From Pseudomonas fluorescens (GTDB lineage: Bacteria > Pseudomonadota > Gammaproteobacteria > Pseudomonadales > Pseudomonadaceae): a DNA stretch of 64,000 bases. The notes below the pieces were generated by a model. That model saw nothing but the letters and a program-made list of their open reading frames with translations. It searched no databases and had not been told where the DNA came from. Of the stretch, positions 9,624 to 21,332 are shown piece by piece. The translations under genes were made by a program, and so were the position numbers. Within the stretch, counting starts at the first letter, position 1. Each line of letters opens with the position of its first letter. The stretch is taken from NCBI RefSeq assembly GCF_018614655.1, contig NZ_JAGGOG010000004.1:124001-188000 (forward strand). The letters are read 5' to 3'.

Positions 9624-9700
9624 ACTCTGCGCGCATTTTGTCGGCACAAATTATGCCAAGTTATTGATTTCCGGCAGCCGACTATTGAGGAGCAAGAGTG

Positions 9701-10994
<1,294 letters not shown>

Positions 10995-11018
10995 GACCAG
11001 TCTCGACTAGTCTGATGT

Positions 11019-11040
11019 CCTTCCCGGTCAAACGGGAAGG
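11019..11040 (+). promoter_or_regulatory. Intercistronic hairpin between atpB and atpE
   Basis: A perfect 8-bp stem CCTTCCCG / CGGGAAGG with loop GTCAAA lies in the atpB-atpE gap, without a following T-run. It is followed by an A/T-rich stretch and a GGGAGGA ribosome site before atpE. This fits an mRNA-processing or stability element that lets the c subunit be made in excess. Confidence 0.6.
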
Positions 11041-11112
11041 TGGCCTGAAAGGGCTATGAAACGATTTGTTTTACCGCTTTAAAATCTAAAAAACCTAAAC
11101 CATACGACGTAA

Positions 11113-11385
<273 letters not shown>

Positions 11386-11443
11386 TCACTCGAATTTTTC
11401 GAGTTGATTGGGGTGATGGACAACGAATGAGCGAGGTGTTGGC

Positions 11444-11914
11444 GTGAACATTAATGCAACCCTGATTGGCCAATCCGTTGCGTTCTTCATTTTTGTAGTG
11501 TTTTGCATGAAGTTCGTGTGGCCTCCGGTCATCGCGGCTTTGCACGAACGTCAGAAGAAGATCGCTGATGGATTGGACGCTGCCAGCCGTGCAGCTCGCG
11601 ACCTGGAGTTGGCCCAAGAGAAAGCGGGCCATCAACTGCGCGATGCGAAAGCACAGGCAGCTGAAATCATTGAGCAAGCCAAGAAACGCGGTAATCAGAT
11701 CGTCGAAGAGGCTGTTGATAAAGCCCGCGTCGAAGCTGAACGTGTGAAGGCTTCGGCTCATGCCGAGATCGAACAGGAACTGAACGGCGTCAAAGACGCG
11801 CTGCGTACCCGACTGGGTGCTCTGGCGGTCGGCGGTGCTGAGAAGATCCTCGGTGCCACAATCGATCAAAACGCGCACGCGGAGCTGGTTAACAAACTGG
11901 CTGCTGAAATTTAA
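11444..11914 (+). CDS. atpF: F0F1 ATP synthase subunit b
   Basis: Subunit b is the peripheral stalk linking F0 to F1. The 156-residue product starts [10 protein letters not shown] with one membrane helix (about 8-26), then a long charged amphipathic helix rich in Ala, Glu, Lys and Arg (about 30-150) that forms the dimeric stalk. This is the standard single-b (homodimeric) arrangement. It is 58 bp after atpE and 12 bp before atpH. Confidence 0.97.
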   Translation: MNINATLIGQSVAFFIFVVFCMKFVWPPVIAALHERQKKIADGLDAASRAARDLELAQEKAGHQLRDAKAQAAEIIEQAKKRGNQIVEEAVDKARVEAERVKASAHAEIEQELNGVKDALRTRLGALAVGGAEKILGATIDQNAHAELVNKLAAEI

Positions 11915-11926
11915 GCGAGGGCGATC

Positions 11927-12463
11927 ATGGCAGAATTGACCACGTTGGCCCGACCTTACGCTAAGGCAGCCTTCGAGCACGCCCAGGCCCACCAGCAGCT
12001 GGCCTCTTGGTCAGCCATGCTCGGCCTGGCTGCAGCAGTGTCGCAAGACGACACTATGCAGCGCGTGCTCAAGGCCCCGCGACTGACGAGCGCAGACAAG
12101 GCCGCCACGTTTATTGACGTGTGCGGCGACAAGTTTGATGTAAAAGTGCAGAACTTCATTCACGTCGTTGCCGAAAACGACCGTCTCCCGCTTTTGCCGG
12201 AGATTGCCGCTCTTTTCGACCTGTACAAGGCCGAGCAAGAGAAGTCGGTAGACGTTGAAGTCACCAGTGCTTTTGCATTGAACCAAGAACAGCAAGACAA
12301 ACTCGCCAAGGTTCTCAGTGCACGACTCGACCGGGAAGTGCGCCTGCAAGTTGCGGAAGACAGGTCCCTCATCGGGGGTGTTGTCATTCGCGCCGGCGAC
12401 CTGGTTATCGATGGCTCGGTTCGCGGCAAACTCGCGAGCCTTGCCGAAGCATTGAAATCTTGA
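11927..12463 (+). CDS. atpH: F0F1 ATP synthase subunit delta
   Basis: Delta caps the alpha3beta3 hexamer and binds the b stalk. The 178-residue protein starts [16 protein letters not shown], the family opening, and has the C-terminal signature region with [22 protein letters not shown]. It lies 12 bp after atpF and 21 bp before atpA in the conserved operon order. Confidence 0.97.
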   Translation: MAELTTLARPYAKAAFEHAQAHQQLASWSAMLGLAAAVSQDDTMQRVLKAPRLTSADKAATFIDVCGDKFDVKVQNFIHVVAENDRLPLLPEIAALFDLYKAEQEKSVDVEVTSAFALNQEQQDKLAKVLSARLDREVRLQVAEDRSLIGGVVIRAGDLVIDGSVRGKLASLAEALKS

Positions 12464-12484
12464 GTTTGAAGGGGCAGCAGAGCA

Positions 12485-14029
12485 ATGCAGCAACTCAATC
12501 CTTCCGAAATAAGTGAAATTATCAAGGGCCGCATCGACAAGCTCGATGTGACCTCCCAAGCCCGTAACGAAGGCACTGTCGTCAGCGTATCTGACGGCAT
12601 CGTGCGGATTCACGGTCTGGCCGACGTCATGTACGGCGAGATGATCGAGTTTCCGGGCGGCGTCTTCGGTATGGCTCTCAACCTTGAGCAAGACTCTGTA
12701 GGTGCCGTTGTATTGGGCGCTTACCAGTCTTTGGCTGAAGGCATGAGCGCCAAGTGCACTGGCCGCATCCTCGAAGTTCCGGTTGGTAAGGAACTGCTGG
12801 GTCGCGTAGTCGACGCACTGGGTAACCCAGTTGACGGCAAAGGTCCGCTGAACAACACCGAGACCGATGCGGTCGAGAAAGTTGCTCCAGGCGTGATCTG
12901 GCGTAAGTCGGTAGACCAGCCTGTACAGACTGGTTACAAGGCTGTCGATGCCATGATTCCTGTCGGCCGTGGCCAGCGTGAGCTGATCATCGGTGACCGT
13001 CAGATCGGTAAAACCGCTCTGGCGATCGACGCGATCATCAACCAGAAAGACAGCGGCATTTTCTGCGTCTACGTAGCCATTGGTCAGAAGCAATCGACCA
13101 TCGCCAACGTGGTTCGCAAGCTGGAAGAAAACGGCGCCCTGGCCAACACGATCATCGTGGCTGCCAGTGCTTCGGAATCTCCTGCGCTGCAGTTCCTGGC
13201 ACCGTACTCCGGTTGCACCATGGGCGAATACTTCCGCGACCGCGGTGAAGACGCGCTGATCGTTTATGACGATCTGTCCAAGCAAGCAGTGGCTTACCGC
13301 CAGATTTCCCTGCTGCTGCGCCGTCCACCAGGCCGTGAAGCTTACCCAGGCGACGTGTTCTATCTCCACTCCCGTCTGCTGGAGCGCGCATCCCGCGTTT
13401 CCGAAGAGTACGTAGAGAAGTTCACCAACGGCGCAGTGACCGGCAAAACCGGTTCCCTGACCGCACTGCCGATCATCGAAACCCAGGCTGGCGACGTTTC
13501 CGCGTTCGTTCCGACCAACGTGATTTCCATCACCGACGGTCAGATCTTCCTGGAATCGGCCATGTTCAACTCCGGGATCCGTCCTGCTGTGAACGCCGGT
13601 GTTTCGGTATCCCGTGTGGGTGGTGCCGCTCAGACCAAGATCATCAAGAAGCTCTCCGGTGGTATCCGTACCGCTCTGGCTCAGTACCGTGAACTGGCGG
13701 CATTTGCCCAGTTCGCTTCTGACCTGGACGAAGCGACCCGTAAGCAACTTGAGCATGGTCAGCGCGTTACCGAGCTGATGAAGCAGAAGCAATACGCCCC
13801 AATGTCGATCGCTGACATGGCGTTGTCGCTGTATGCCGCTGAGCGTGGGTTCCTGACTGACGTCGAAATCGCCAAGGTCGGCAGCTTTGAACAAGCGCTG
13901 ATTGCTTACTTCAACCGAGATCACGCCGATTTGATGGCGAAGATCAACGTGAAGGGTGACTTCAATGACGAAATCGACGCTGGCATGAAAGCCGGTATCG
14001 AGAAGTTCAAGGCCACCCAAACCTGGTAA
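12485..14029 (+). CDS. atpA: F0F1 ATP synthase subunit alpha
   Basis: Alpha is the regulatory nucleotide-binding subunit of F1. The 514-residue product has the N-terminal beta-barrel, a P-loop G-D-R-Q-I-G-K-T (about 169-176), the signature [14 protein letters not shown], and the C-terminal helical bundle. The alpha arginine finger region (V-S-V-S-R) is intact. A 10-bp stem-loop with a GCGA tetraloop follows the gene (14035-14058). Confidence 0.99.
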   Translation: MQQLNPSEISEIIKGRIDKLDVTSQARNEGTVVSVSDGIVRIHGLADVMYGEMIEFPGGVFGMALNLEQDSVGAVVLGAYQSLAEGMSAKCTGRILEVPVGKELLGRVVDALGNPVDGKGPLNNTETDAVEKVAPGVIWRKSVDQPVQTGYKAVDAMIPVGRGQRELIIGDRQIGKTALAIDAIINQKDSGIFCVYVAIGQKQSTIANVVRKLEENGALANTIIVAASASESPALQFLAPYSGCTMGEYFRDRGEDALIVYDDLSKQAVAYRQISLLLRRPPGREAYPGDVFYLHSRLLERASRVSEEYVEKFTNGAVTGKTGSLTALPIIETQAGDVSAFVPTNVISITDGQIFLESAMFNSGIRPAVNAGVSVSRVGGAAQTKIIKKLSGGIRTALAQYRELAAFAQFASDLDEATRKQLEHGQRVTELMKQKQYAPMSIADMALSLYAAERGFLTDVEIAKVGSFEQALIAYFNRDHADLMAKINVKGDFNDEIDAGMKAGIEKFKATQTW

Positions 14030-14034
14030 GCCGC

Positions 14035-14058
14035 AGCGGGAGCCGCGAGGCTCCCGCT
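14035..14058 (+). promoter_or_regulatory. GNRA-tetraloop hairpin between atpA and atpG
   Basis: A perfect 10-bp stem AGCGGGAGCC / GGCTCCCGCT is closed by the tetraloop GCGA, with no T-tract. It lies between the alpha and gamma genes and probably shapes mRNA stability rather than ending transcription. Confidence 0.65.
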
Positions 14059-14079
14059 TGCTAACCTGATAGGTGTTAC

Positions 14080-14940
14080 ATGGCAGGCGCAAAAGAGATT
14101 CGCAGTAAGATTGCGAGCATCAAAAGCACGCAAAAGATTACCAGCGCCATGGAAAAAGTGGCGGTCAGCAAAATGCGCAGGGCACAAATGCGCATGGCTG
14201 CTAGCCGTCCTTATGCGGAGCGTATCCGCCAGGTAATTGGGCATTTGGCTAACGCCAACCCGGAATACCGCCACCCGTTCATGATCGACCGCGAAGTCAA
14301 GCGTGTGGGTTATGTGGTAGTGAGCAGTGACCGTGGTTTGTGCGGTGGTCTGAATACCAACCTGTTCAAGGCCCTGGTCAAGGACATGGCGGTAAACCGC
14401 GAAAAAGGCGTCGAGATCGATCTGTGTGTTGTTGGTAGCAAGGGTGCGGCCTTTTTCCGCAACTTCGGCGGTAACGTCGTTGCAGCTATCAGCCACCTGG
14501 GTGAAGAGCCGTCGATCAATGATTTGATCGGCAGTGTGAAGGTGATGCTGGATGCGTACCTGGAAGGCCGGATTGACCGCCTGTCCGTGGTATCCAACAA
14601 GTTCATCAACACCATGACCCAGCAGCCGACCGTGGAGCAGTTGATTCCATTGGTGGCGACCCCGGATCAGGAACTCAAGCACCACTGGGACTACCTCTAC
14701 GAACCAGACGCCAAAGAGCTGCTTGACGGCTTGATGGTGCGCTACGTGGAGTCGCAGGTGTACCAGGCGGTGGTCGAGAACAACGCGGCTGAACAAGCTG
14801 CGCGGATGATCGCGATGAAGAACGCTACCGACAACGCCGGTGATTTGATCAGTGATTTGCAACTGATCTACAACAAGGCGCGTCAGGCTGCGATCACCCA
14901 AGAGATCTCGGAAATCGTCGGCGGCGCTGCCGCGGTTTAA
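14080..14940 (+). CDS. atpG: F0F1 ATP synthase subunit gamma
   Basis: Gamma is the rotating central shaft. The 286-residue protein starts [15 protein letters not shown] with the long N-terminal coiled-coil helix ([10 protein letters not shown]), has [13 protein letters not shown] in the Rossmann-like middle domain, and ends with the C-terminal helix carrying [15 protein letters not shown]. It lies between atpA and atpD as in nearly all proteobacteria. Confidence 0.98.
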   Translation: MAGAKEIRSKIASIKSTQKITSAMEKVAVSKMRRAQMRMAASRPYAERIRQVIGHLANANPEYRHPFMIDREVKRVGYVVVSSDRGLCGGLNTNLFKALVKDMAVNREKGVEIDLCVVGSKGAAFFRNFGGNVVAAISHLGEEPSINDLIGSVKVMLDAYLEGRIDRLSVVSNKFINTMTQQPTVEQLIPLVATPDQELKHHWDYLYEPDAKELLDGLMVRYVESQVYQAVVENNAAEQAARMIAMKNATDNAGDLISDLQLIYNKARQAAITQEISEIVGGAAAV

Positions 14941-16347
<1,407 letters not shown>

Positions 16348-16352
16348 TTCCG

Positions 16353-16370
16353 GCGCCCGGTAACGGGCGC
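16353..16370 (+). promoter_or_regulatory. GNRA-tetraloop hairpin between atpD and atpC
   Basis: A perfect 7-bp stem GCGCCCG / CGGGCGC is closed by GTAA, 5 bp after the atpD stop and 21 bp before the atpC start. It is the third such hairpin in the operon and also lacks a T-tract. Confidence 0.6.
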
Positions 16371-16391
16371 TAATCAGGTTGAGGCAAGCAG

Positions 16392-16817
16392 ATGGCTATG
16401 ACATACCATTGCGATATCGTCAGCGCGGAAGGGGAAATCTTCTCCGGCCAGGTAGAGATGGTGATTGCGCACGGCGAGCTGGGTGACCTTGGTATTGCCA
16501 TGGGTCACGCACCGTTGATCACCAGCTTGAAGCCAGGTCCGATCACTCTGACCAAGCTAGGCGGGGAAAAGGAGGTGTTTTACATCTCTGGTGGTTTCCT
16601 CGAGGTTCAGCCGAACATGGTCAAGGTACTTGCCGATACCGTGCAACGTGCCGCTGACCTGGATGAAGCCTCCGCTCAGGAAGCCGTCAAGGCTGCCGAG
16701 AAGGCCCTGAACGAAAAAGGCGCAGATTTCGACTACGGTTCTGCTGCTGCACGTCTGGCCGAGGCCGCAGCCCAGCTGCGCACCGTCCAGCAGATCCGCA
16801 AGAAGTTCGGTGGCTAA
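16392..16817 (+). CDS. atpC: F0F1 ATP synthase subunit epsilon
   Basis: Epsilon is the small rotor subunit that also inhibits ATP hydrolysis. The 141-residue protein starts [17 protein letters not shown], has the N-terminal beta-sandwich with [13 protein letters not shown], and a C-terminal two-helix domain. A Rho-independent terminator follows at once, so this gene ends the operon. Confidence 0.97.
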   Translation: MAMTYHCDIVSAEGEIFSGQVEMVIAHGELGDLGIAMGHAPLITSLKPGPITLTKLGGEKEVFYISGGFLEVQPNMVKVLADTVQRAADLDEASAQEAVKAAEKALNEKGADFDYGSAAARLAEAAAQLRTVQQIRKKFGG

Positions 16818-16844
16818 GCCGTCGCGCCTCATGTGTGATTGATT

Positions 16845-16872
16845 AAAAAGGGTAGCTTCGGCTACCCTTTTT
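16845..16872 (+). terminator. Rho-independent terminator of the atp operon
   Basis: AAAAAGGGTAGC and GCTACCCTTTTT form a 12-bp stem closed by the very stable TTCG tetraloop, with a T-rich tail. It lies 28 bp after atpC. Its symmetry would let it work on both strands. Confidence 0.95.
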
Positions 16873-16932
16873 CTTTTTTCGCAAAACACTTCTTTGGTCT
16901 GAAGCCGGACCGCCCAGGATTGGTAGCCATTC

Positions 16933-18300
16933 ATGTCTCTTGAAATCGTAATTCTCGCCGCAGGCCAGGGCACCCGTATGCGTTCGGCGTTGCCCAAGGT
17001 GCTGCACCCGGTTGCCGGAAACTCCATGCTGGGACATGTTATCCACAGTGCCCGGCAATTAGAGCCGCAACGCATCCATGTGGTGATTGGCCATGGTGCC
17101 GATGTGGTGCGCGAGCGCCTGGCGGCGGACGACTTGAATTTCGTATTGCAGGACAAGCAATTGGGTACCGGTCACGCCACTGCGCAAGCGGTGCCCTTCA
17201 TCAAGGCCGACACCGTGTTAATCCTCTACGGTGATGTGCCGCTGATCGAAGTGGAAACTCTGCAGCGTCTGCTCAAGCACGTGGTACCGGGCCAGATGGG
17301 TTTGCTGACCGTCGAGCTGGATGACCCTACCGGTTACGGCCGTATCGTGCGCAACGCCGACGGTAAGGTTACTGCCATCGTTGAACATAAAGACGCCAGT
17401 GAGGCCCAGCGCGCCATCACTGAAGGGAATACCGGAATTCTCGCGGTACCCGCCGACCGCCTGGCTGACTGGATGGGCCGCCTGTCCAACAACAACGCCC
17501 AGGGCGAGTACTACCTGACCGACGTGATTGAAATGGCCGTCAACGACGGCCTAGTGGTTGCCACCGAGCAGCCTCACGATCCGATGGAAGTCCAGGGCGC
17601 CAACGACCGCAAGCAACTCGCGGAACTGGAGCGTCACTACCAACTGCGCGAAGCTCGCCGACTGATGGCCCTGGGTGTGACCTTGCGTGATCCGGCACGT
17701 TTTGACGTGCGTGGCGACGTCACCGTGGGCCGCGATGTGCTGATCGATATCAACGTGATCCTCGAAGGCCGGGTGGTTATCGAAGACAACGTGGTGATCG
17801 GTCCTAACTGCGTGATCAAGGACAGTACCTTGCGCCAAGGCGTTGTGATCAAAGCCAACAGCCACATTGATGGCGCAGTCATGGGCGAGGGCAGCGATGC
17901 CGGTCCGTTCGCGCGCTTGCGTCCGGGTAGTGTGTTGGGCGCCAGGGCTCATGTGGGTAACTTCGTCGAACTGAAAAACGCCAAGCTGGGTGAGGAAGCC
18001 AAGGTCGGCCATTTGACTTACCTGGGTGATGCGGTGATCGGTGCCCGTACTAATATTGGTGCCGGTACGATCACCTGCAACTACGATGGCGCCAACAAGC
18101 ACCAGACCACCATTGGTGAAGATGTGTTTATCGGTTCCAACAACTCGTTGGTAGCGCCGGTAACCATCGGTGATGGCTCAAATACTGCCGCGGGTTCAAC
18201 CATCAACCAGGATGTGGATAAGTCACAGCTGGCGGTGGCCCGTGCACGTCAGCGCAACATCGACGGTTGGAAGCGCCCGGTAAAAATCAAAAAGACCTGA
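16933..18300 (+). CDS. glmU: Bifunctional GlcNAc-1-P uridyltransferase / GlcN-1-P acetyltransferase GlmU
   Basis: GlmU makes UDP-GlcNAc, the precursor of peptidoglycan and LPS. The 455-residue protein has the N-terminal nucleotidyltransferase domain with [17 protein letters not shown] (about 7-23) and a C-terminal left-handed beta-helix made of hexapeptide repeats (about 250-440) that carries the acetyltransferase site. It precedes a regulator and glmS, the enzyme for the first step of the same pathway. Two perfect DnaA boxes lie inside (17039-17047, 18213-18221) and a third directly after the stop (18302-18310). Confidence 0.98.
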   Translation: MSLEIVILAAGQGTRMRSALPKVLHPVAGNSMLGHVIHSARQLEPQRIHVVIGHGADVVRERLAADDLNFVLQDKQLGTGHATAQAVPFIKADTVLILYGDVPLIEVETLQRLLKHVVPGQMGLLTVELDDPTGYGRIVRNADGKVTAIVEHKDASEAQRAITEGNTGILAVPADRLADWMGRLSNNNAQGEYYLTDVIEMAVNDGLVVATEQPHDPMEVQGANDRKQLAELERHYQLREARRLMALGVTLRDPARFDVRGDVTVGRDVLIDINVILEGRVVIEDNVVIGPNCVIKDSTLRQGVVIKANSHIDGAVMGEGSDAGPFARLRPGSVLGARAHVGNFVELKNAKLGEEAKVGHLTYLGDAVIGARTNIGAGTITCNYDGANKHQTTIGEDVFIGSNNSLVAPVTIGDGSNTAAGSTINQDVDKSQLAVARARQRNIDGWKRPVKIKKT

Positions 18301-18301
18301 G

Positions 18302-18310
18302 TTATCCACA
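18302..18310 (+). other. DnaA box after glmU
   Basis: A perfect TTATCCACA begins one base after the glmU stop codon and lies 81 bp from another perfect box of opposite orientation inside glmU (18213-18221). Confidence 0.7.
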
Positions 18311-18333
18311 ACCTCGAATACAACATATCCCTA

Positions 18334-18455
18334 ATGTGGGAGCGGCGGTGCGACGATTCGACTTGCTCGCGAAGGCCATCTGTCAGTTGCTACCTGTGCT
18401 GACTGATACACCGCTTTCGCGAGCAAGTCGAATCGTCGCACCGCCGCTCCCACAT
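18334..18455. repeat. REPIN (paired REP) with a perfect 40-bp inverted repeat
   Basis: Left arm 18334-18373 begins ATGTGGGAGCGGCGG and ends TTGCTCGCGAA. The right arm 18416-18455 is its exact 40-base reverse complement. The arms are separated by 42 bases. It lies between glmU and the DeoR-family gene. The arms match the P. fluorescens-group REP style. Its right arm reappears at 60141-60175. Confidence 0.92.
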
Positions 18456-18537
18456 TTGGTCTGTGTGGTTTCAAAAATTTTATGGCTGCCGCTTGACGAT
18501 TCTGAGCCAATAGGTTTTGATTTCCTTCGTTATCTTT

Positions 18538-18573
18538 CGAAACGAAACTTAAAGCCATCATGTCGAAACGAAA
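18538..18573 (+). promoter_or_regulatory. Candidate operator of the DeoR-family regulator (two direct repeats)
   Basis: The 10-mer CGAAACGAAA occurs at 18538-18547 and again at 18564-18573, 26 bp apart, flanking and overlapping the start codon at 18560. DeoR-family proteins of the GlpR/AgaR type often bind TTTCGTTTCG-like repeats, so autoregulation is plausible. The second copy is also coding (S-K-R-N), which weakens the case. Confidence 0.5.
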
Positions 18574-19327
18574 TACACCCCAACGTCGCCACAATATCCT
18601 TGCCATGCTTACCGAGCAGGGTGAAGTCAGTGTGGACGAATTGGCCAAGCGTTTCGAAACCTCGGAGGTGACCATCCGCAAGGATCTGGCCGCCCTCGAG
18701 AGCAACGGTCTGTTGCTGCGTCGCTATGGTGGTGCGATCACCATGCCTCAAGAGTTGGTGGGTGATCTCGCCCAGCCCATTTCGGTCTACAAGCGCGCCA
18801 TCGCGCGTGCGGCCGTGATGCGACTGCGCGAGCACGCACGAATCATCATCGACAGTGGGAGCACCACCGCCGCCATGATCCCCGAGCTGGGCCAACAGCC
18901 CGGCCTGGTAGTGATGACCAACTCGCTGCATGTGGCCAGCGCCCTGAGTGAACTGGAGCACGAGCCGGTGCTGTTGATGACCGGCGGCACCTGGGACCCT
19001 CATTCGGACTCGTTCCAGGGCCAGGTCGCCGAGCAAGTGCTGCGTTCCTACGATTTTGACCAGTTGTTTATCGGTGCTGACGGCATCGACCTGGAGCGCG
19101 GCACCACCACCTTCAACGAGTTACTGGGCCTGAGCCGGGTCATGGCCGAGGTCGCCCGCGAAGTGGTGGTCATGGTCGAGTCCGATAAGATCGGCCGCAA
19201 GATCCCCAACCTGGAACTGCCTTGGAGCAGCGTCCATACCCTTATTACCGATGATCGCCTGCCGCTTGAGGCCCGCGACCAGATTCAAGCCCGCGGCATT
19301 ACGCTGATTTGCGCGGCAGTCATCTAG
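18560..19327 (+). CDS. glmR: DeoR-family transcriptional regulator upstream of glmS (GlmR type)
   Basis: A 255-residue DeoR-type regulator. The N-terminal winged helix-turn-helix contains [23 protein letters not shown] and V-T-I-R-K-D-L (about 10-55). The C-terminal sugar-phosphate sensing domain has the D-S-G-S-T-T element and G-A-D-G-I-D. It ends 10 bp before glmS and is conserved at this place in Pseudomonas, so it probably senses an amino-sugar phosphate and tunes glmS. Its own promoter region carries paired CGAAACGAAA repeats. The family assignment is sure; the effector is inferred from context. Confidence 0.9.
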   Translation: MSKRNTPQRRHNILAMLTEQGEVSVDELAKRFETSEVTIRKDLAALESNGLLLRRYGGAITMPQELVGDLAQPISVYKRAIARAAVMRLREHARIIIDSGSTTAAMIPELGQQPGLVVMTNSLHVASALSELEHEPVLLMTGGTWDPHSDSFQGQVAEQVLRSYDFDQLFIGADGIDLERGTTTFNELLGLSRVMAEVAREVVVMVESDKIGRKIPNLELPWSSVHTLITDDRLPLEARDQIQARGITLICAAVI

Positions 19328-19337
19328 GAGAGAAACC

Positions 19338-21170
19338 ATGTGTGGAATTGTTGGCGCAGTCGCTGAACGCAACGTCACTGCCATTTTGCTAGAAGGCCTC
19401 AAACGCCTGGAATATCGCGGCTACGACAGCGCCGGTGTGGCGCTCTTCACCAACGCCGGCAAGCTGGAACGCATGCGTCGTCCGGGCAAGGTCAGTGAGC
19501 TGGAGCACGCTCTGGCTGGTGAGCCGCTGGTAGGCCGTCTGGGCATCGCCCACACCCGTTGGGCCACCCACGGTGCGCCGTGCGAACGCAATGCCCACCC
19601 ACATTTCTCCGGTGACCTGGCGGTTGTTCACAATGGCATCATCGAAAACCACGAAGTGCTGCGTGAACAGCTCAAGGCTCTTGGCTATGTCTTCACCTCG
19701 GACACCGACACCGAAGTCATCGCCCACCTGCTGAACCACAAGCTCAAGGACCACAGCGACCTGACCGTAGCCCTCAAGGCCACCGTCAAGGAATTGCATG
19801 GTGCCTACGGTTTGGCCGTGATCAGCGCCAGTCAGCCGGACCGCCTGGTCGCCGCCCGCAGTGGCAGCCCGTTGGTGATTGGTCTTGGCCTGGGTGAGAA
19901 CTTCCTCGCCTCCGACCAATTGGCCCTGCGTCAGGTTACCGACCGCTTCATGTACCTGGAAGAAGGCGACATCGCCGAGATCCGCCGTGAAAGCGTGCAA
20001 ATCTGGGACGTCGACGGCCGCACCGTCGAGCGCGAAGCTGTGCAGTACCGCGATGGTGCCGAAGCGGCTGATAAAGGCGAGTTCCGCCACTTCATGCTCA
20101 AGGAAATCCATGAGCAACCGTCCGTGGTGCAACGCACCCTGGAAGGCCGCCTGAGCCAGAACCAGGTACTGGTCAATGCCTTCGGCCCGCAAGCGGCCGA
20201 GCTGTTCGCCAAAGTGCGCAACGTGCAGATCGTTGCCTGTGGTACCAGCTACCACGCCGGTATGGTTGCCCGTTACTGGCTGGAAGAGCTGGCCGGCATC
20301 CCGTGCCAGGTCGAAGTGGCCAGCGAGTTCCGCTACCGCAAGGTGGTGGTGCAGCCGGACACGCTGTTTGTGACCATCTCCCAGTCCGGCGAAACCGCCG
20401 ACACCCTGGCTGCGTTGCGCAATGCCAAAGAACTCGGCTTCCTGGGCAGCCTGGCGATCTGCAACGTCAGCATCAGCTCCCTGGTGCGCGAATCCGACCT
20501 GACCCTGCTGACCCAGGCCGGTCGTGAAATCGGTGTGGCGTCGACCAAAGCCTTCACCACCCAATTGGTGGGTCTGCTATTGCTGACTCTGTCCCTGGGC
20601 CAAGTGCGCGGCACTCTCGCTGAAGGCGTTGAAGCCACCCTGGTGGAAGAATTGCGCCGTCTGCCGACTCGCCTGGGTGAAGCCCTGGCGATGGACAGCA
20701 CCGTGGAAAAAGTCGCCGAACTGTTTGCCGACAAGAACCACACCCTGTTCCTTGGCCGTGGCGCGCAGTACCCCGTGGCGATGGAAGGCTCCCTGAAACT
20801 CAAGGAGATTTCCTATATCCACGCCGAAGCCTACCCGGCCGGTGAACTGAAACACGGCCCGTTGGCCCTGGTGGATGACGACATGCCTGTTGTCACCGTC
20901 GCACCGAACAACGAACTGTTGGAGAAGCTCAAGTCCAACCTGCAGGAAGTCCGCGCCCGTGGCGGTCAACTGATCGTGTTCGCTGACGAAAAGGCCGGCA
21001 TGACCAATGGTGAAGGCACCCACGTCATCAACATGCCGCACATCCACGACACCTTGTCGCCGATCCTCTACACCATTCCGCTGCAACTGCTGTCGTACTA
21101 CGTCGCGGTGCTCAAGGGCACGGACGTTGACCAGCCGCGTAACCTGGCGAAATCGGTGACGGTGGAATAA
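19338..21170 (+). CDS. glmS: Glutamine-fructose-6-phosphate aminotransferase (isomerising)
   Basis: GlmS makes glucosamine-6-phosphate from fructose-6-phosphate and glutamine, the first step to UDP-GlcNAc. The 610-residue protein begins M-C-G-I-V-G-A-V, where Cys2 is the glutaminase nucleophile after Met removal. The N-terminal Ntn domain contains T-R-W-A-T-H-G and the C-terminal half has two SIS domains ([18 protein letters not shown]). It ends in the standard L-A-K-S-V-T-V-E. An AGGAG site precedes the ATG, and a terminator follows. I see no glmS ribozyme, as expected in Pseudomonas. Confidence 0.98.
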   Translation: MCGIVGAVAERNVTAILLEGLKRLEYRGYDSAGVALFTNAGKLERMRRPGKVSELEHALAGEPLVGRLGIAHTRWATHGAPCERNAHPHFSGDLAVVHNGIIENHEVLREQLKALGYVFTSDTDTEVIAHLLNHKLKDHSDLTVALKATVKELHGAYGLAVISASQPDRLVAARSGSPLVIGLGLGENFLASDQLALRQVTDRFMYLEEGDIAEIRRESVQIWDVDGRTVEREAVQYRDGAEAADKGEFRHFMLKEIHEQPSVVQRTLEGRLSQNQVLVNAFGPQAAELFAKVRNVQIVACGTSYHAGMVARYWLEELAGIPCQVEVASEFRYRKVVVQPDTLFVTISQSGETADTLAALRNAKELGFLGSLAICNVSISSLVRESDLTLLTQAGREIGVASTKAFTTQLVGLLLLTLSLGQVRGTLAEGVEATLVEELRRLPTRLGEALAMDSTVEKVAELFADKNHTLFLGRGAQYPVAMEGSLKLKEISYIHAEAYPAGELKHGPLALVDDDMPVVTVAPNNELLEKLKSNLQEVRARGGQLIVFADEKAGMTNGEGTHVINMPHIHDTLSPILYTIPLQLLSYYVAVLKGTDVDQPRNLAKSVTVE

Positions 21171-21197
21171 GCCTTTAAAAGCGTGCAGATACATAGA

Positions 21198-21225
21198 TAA
21201 AACCCCCGATATTCGGGGGTTTTTC
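21198..21225 (+). terminator. Rho-independent terminator after glmS
   Basis: AAAACCCCCGA and its complement TCGGGGGTTTT form a stem closed by a short loop and followed by TTTTT, 28 bp after glmS. It can also serve the convergent pbpC gene on the minus strand. Confidence 0.92.
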
Positions 21226-21332
21226 TTTTGTGCAGTGGTTTTATTCATCAGGTCGCTAAGGCGTGATTGGTACATGACCCTGCAACGGGTCTTGCGGGCG
21301 CTGATGGTGAGCGCTCTCAAGACCCAATCACC

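Noticed and set aside
12011..14092. 693-codon open frame on the minus strand
   Set aside because: It lies wholly opposite atpH/atpA, which are certain, and has no recognisable domain.
18334..18455. Long inverted repeat as a possible mobile element end or attachment site
   Set aside because: There is no transposase or target duplication; sequence and symmetry match REPIN elements.
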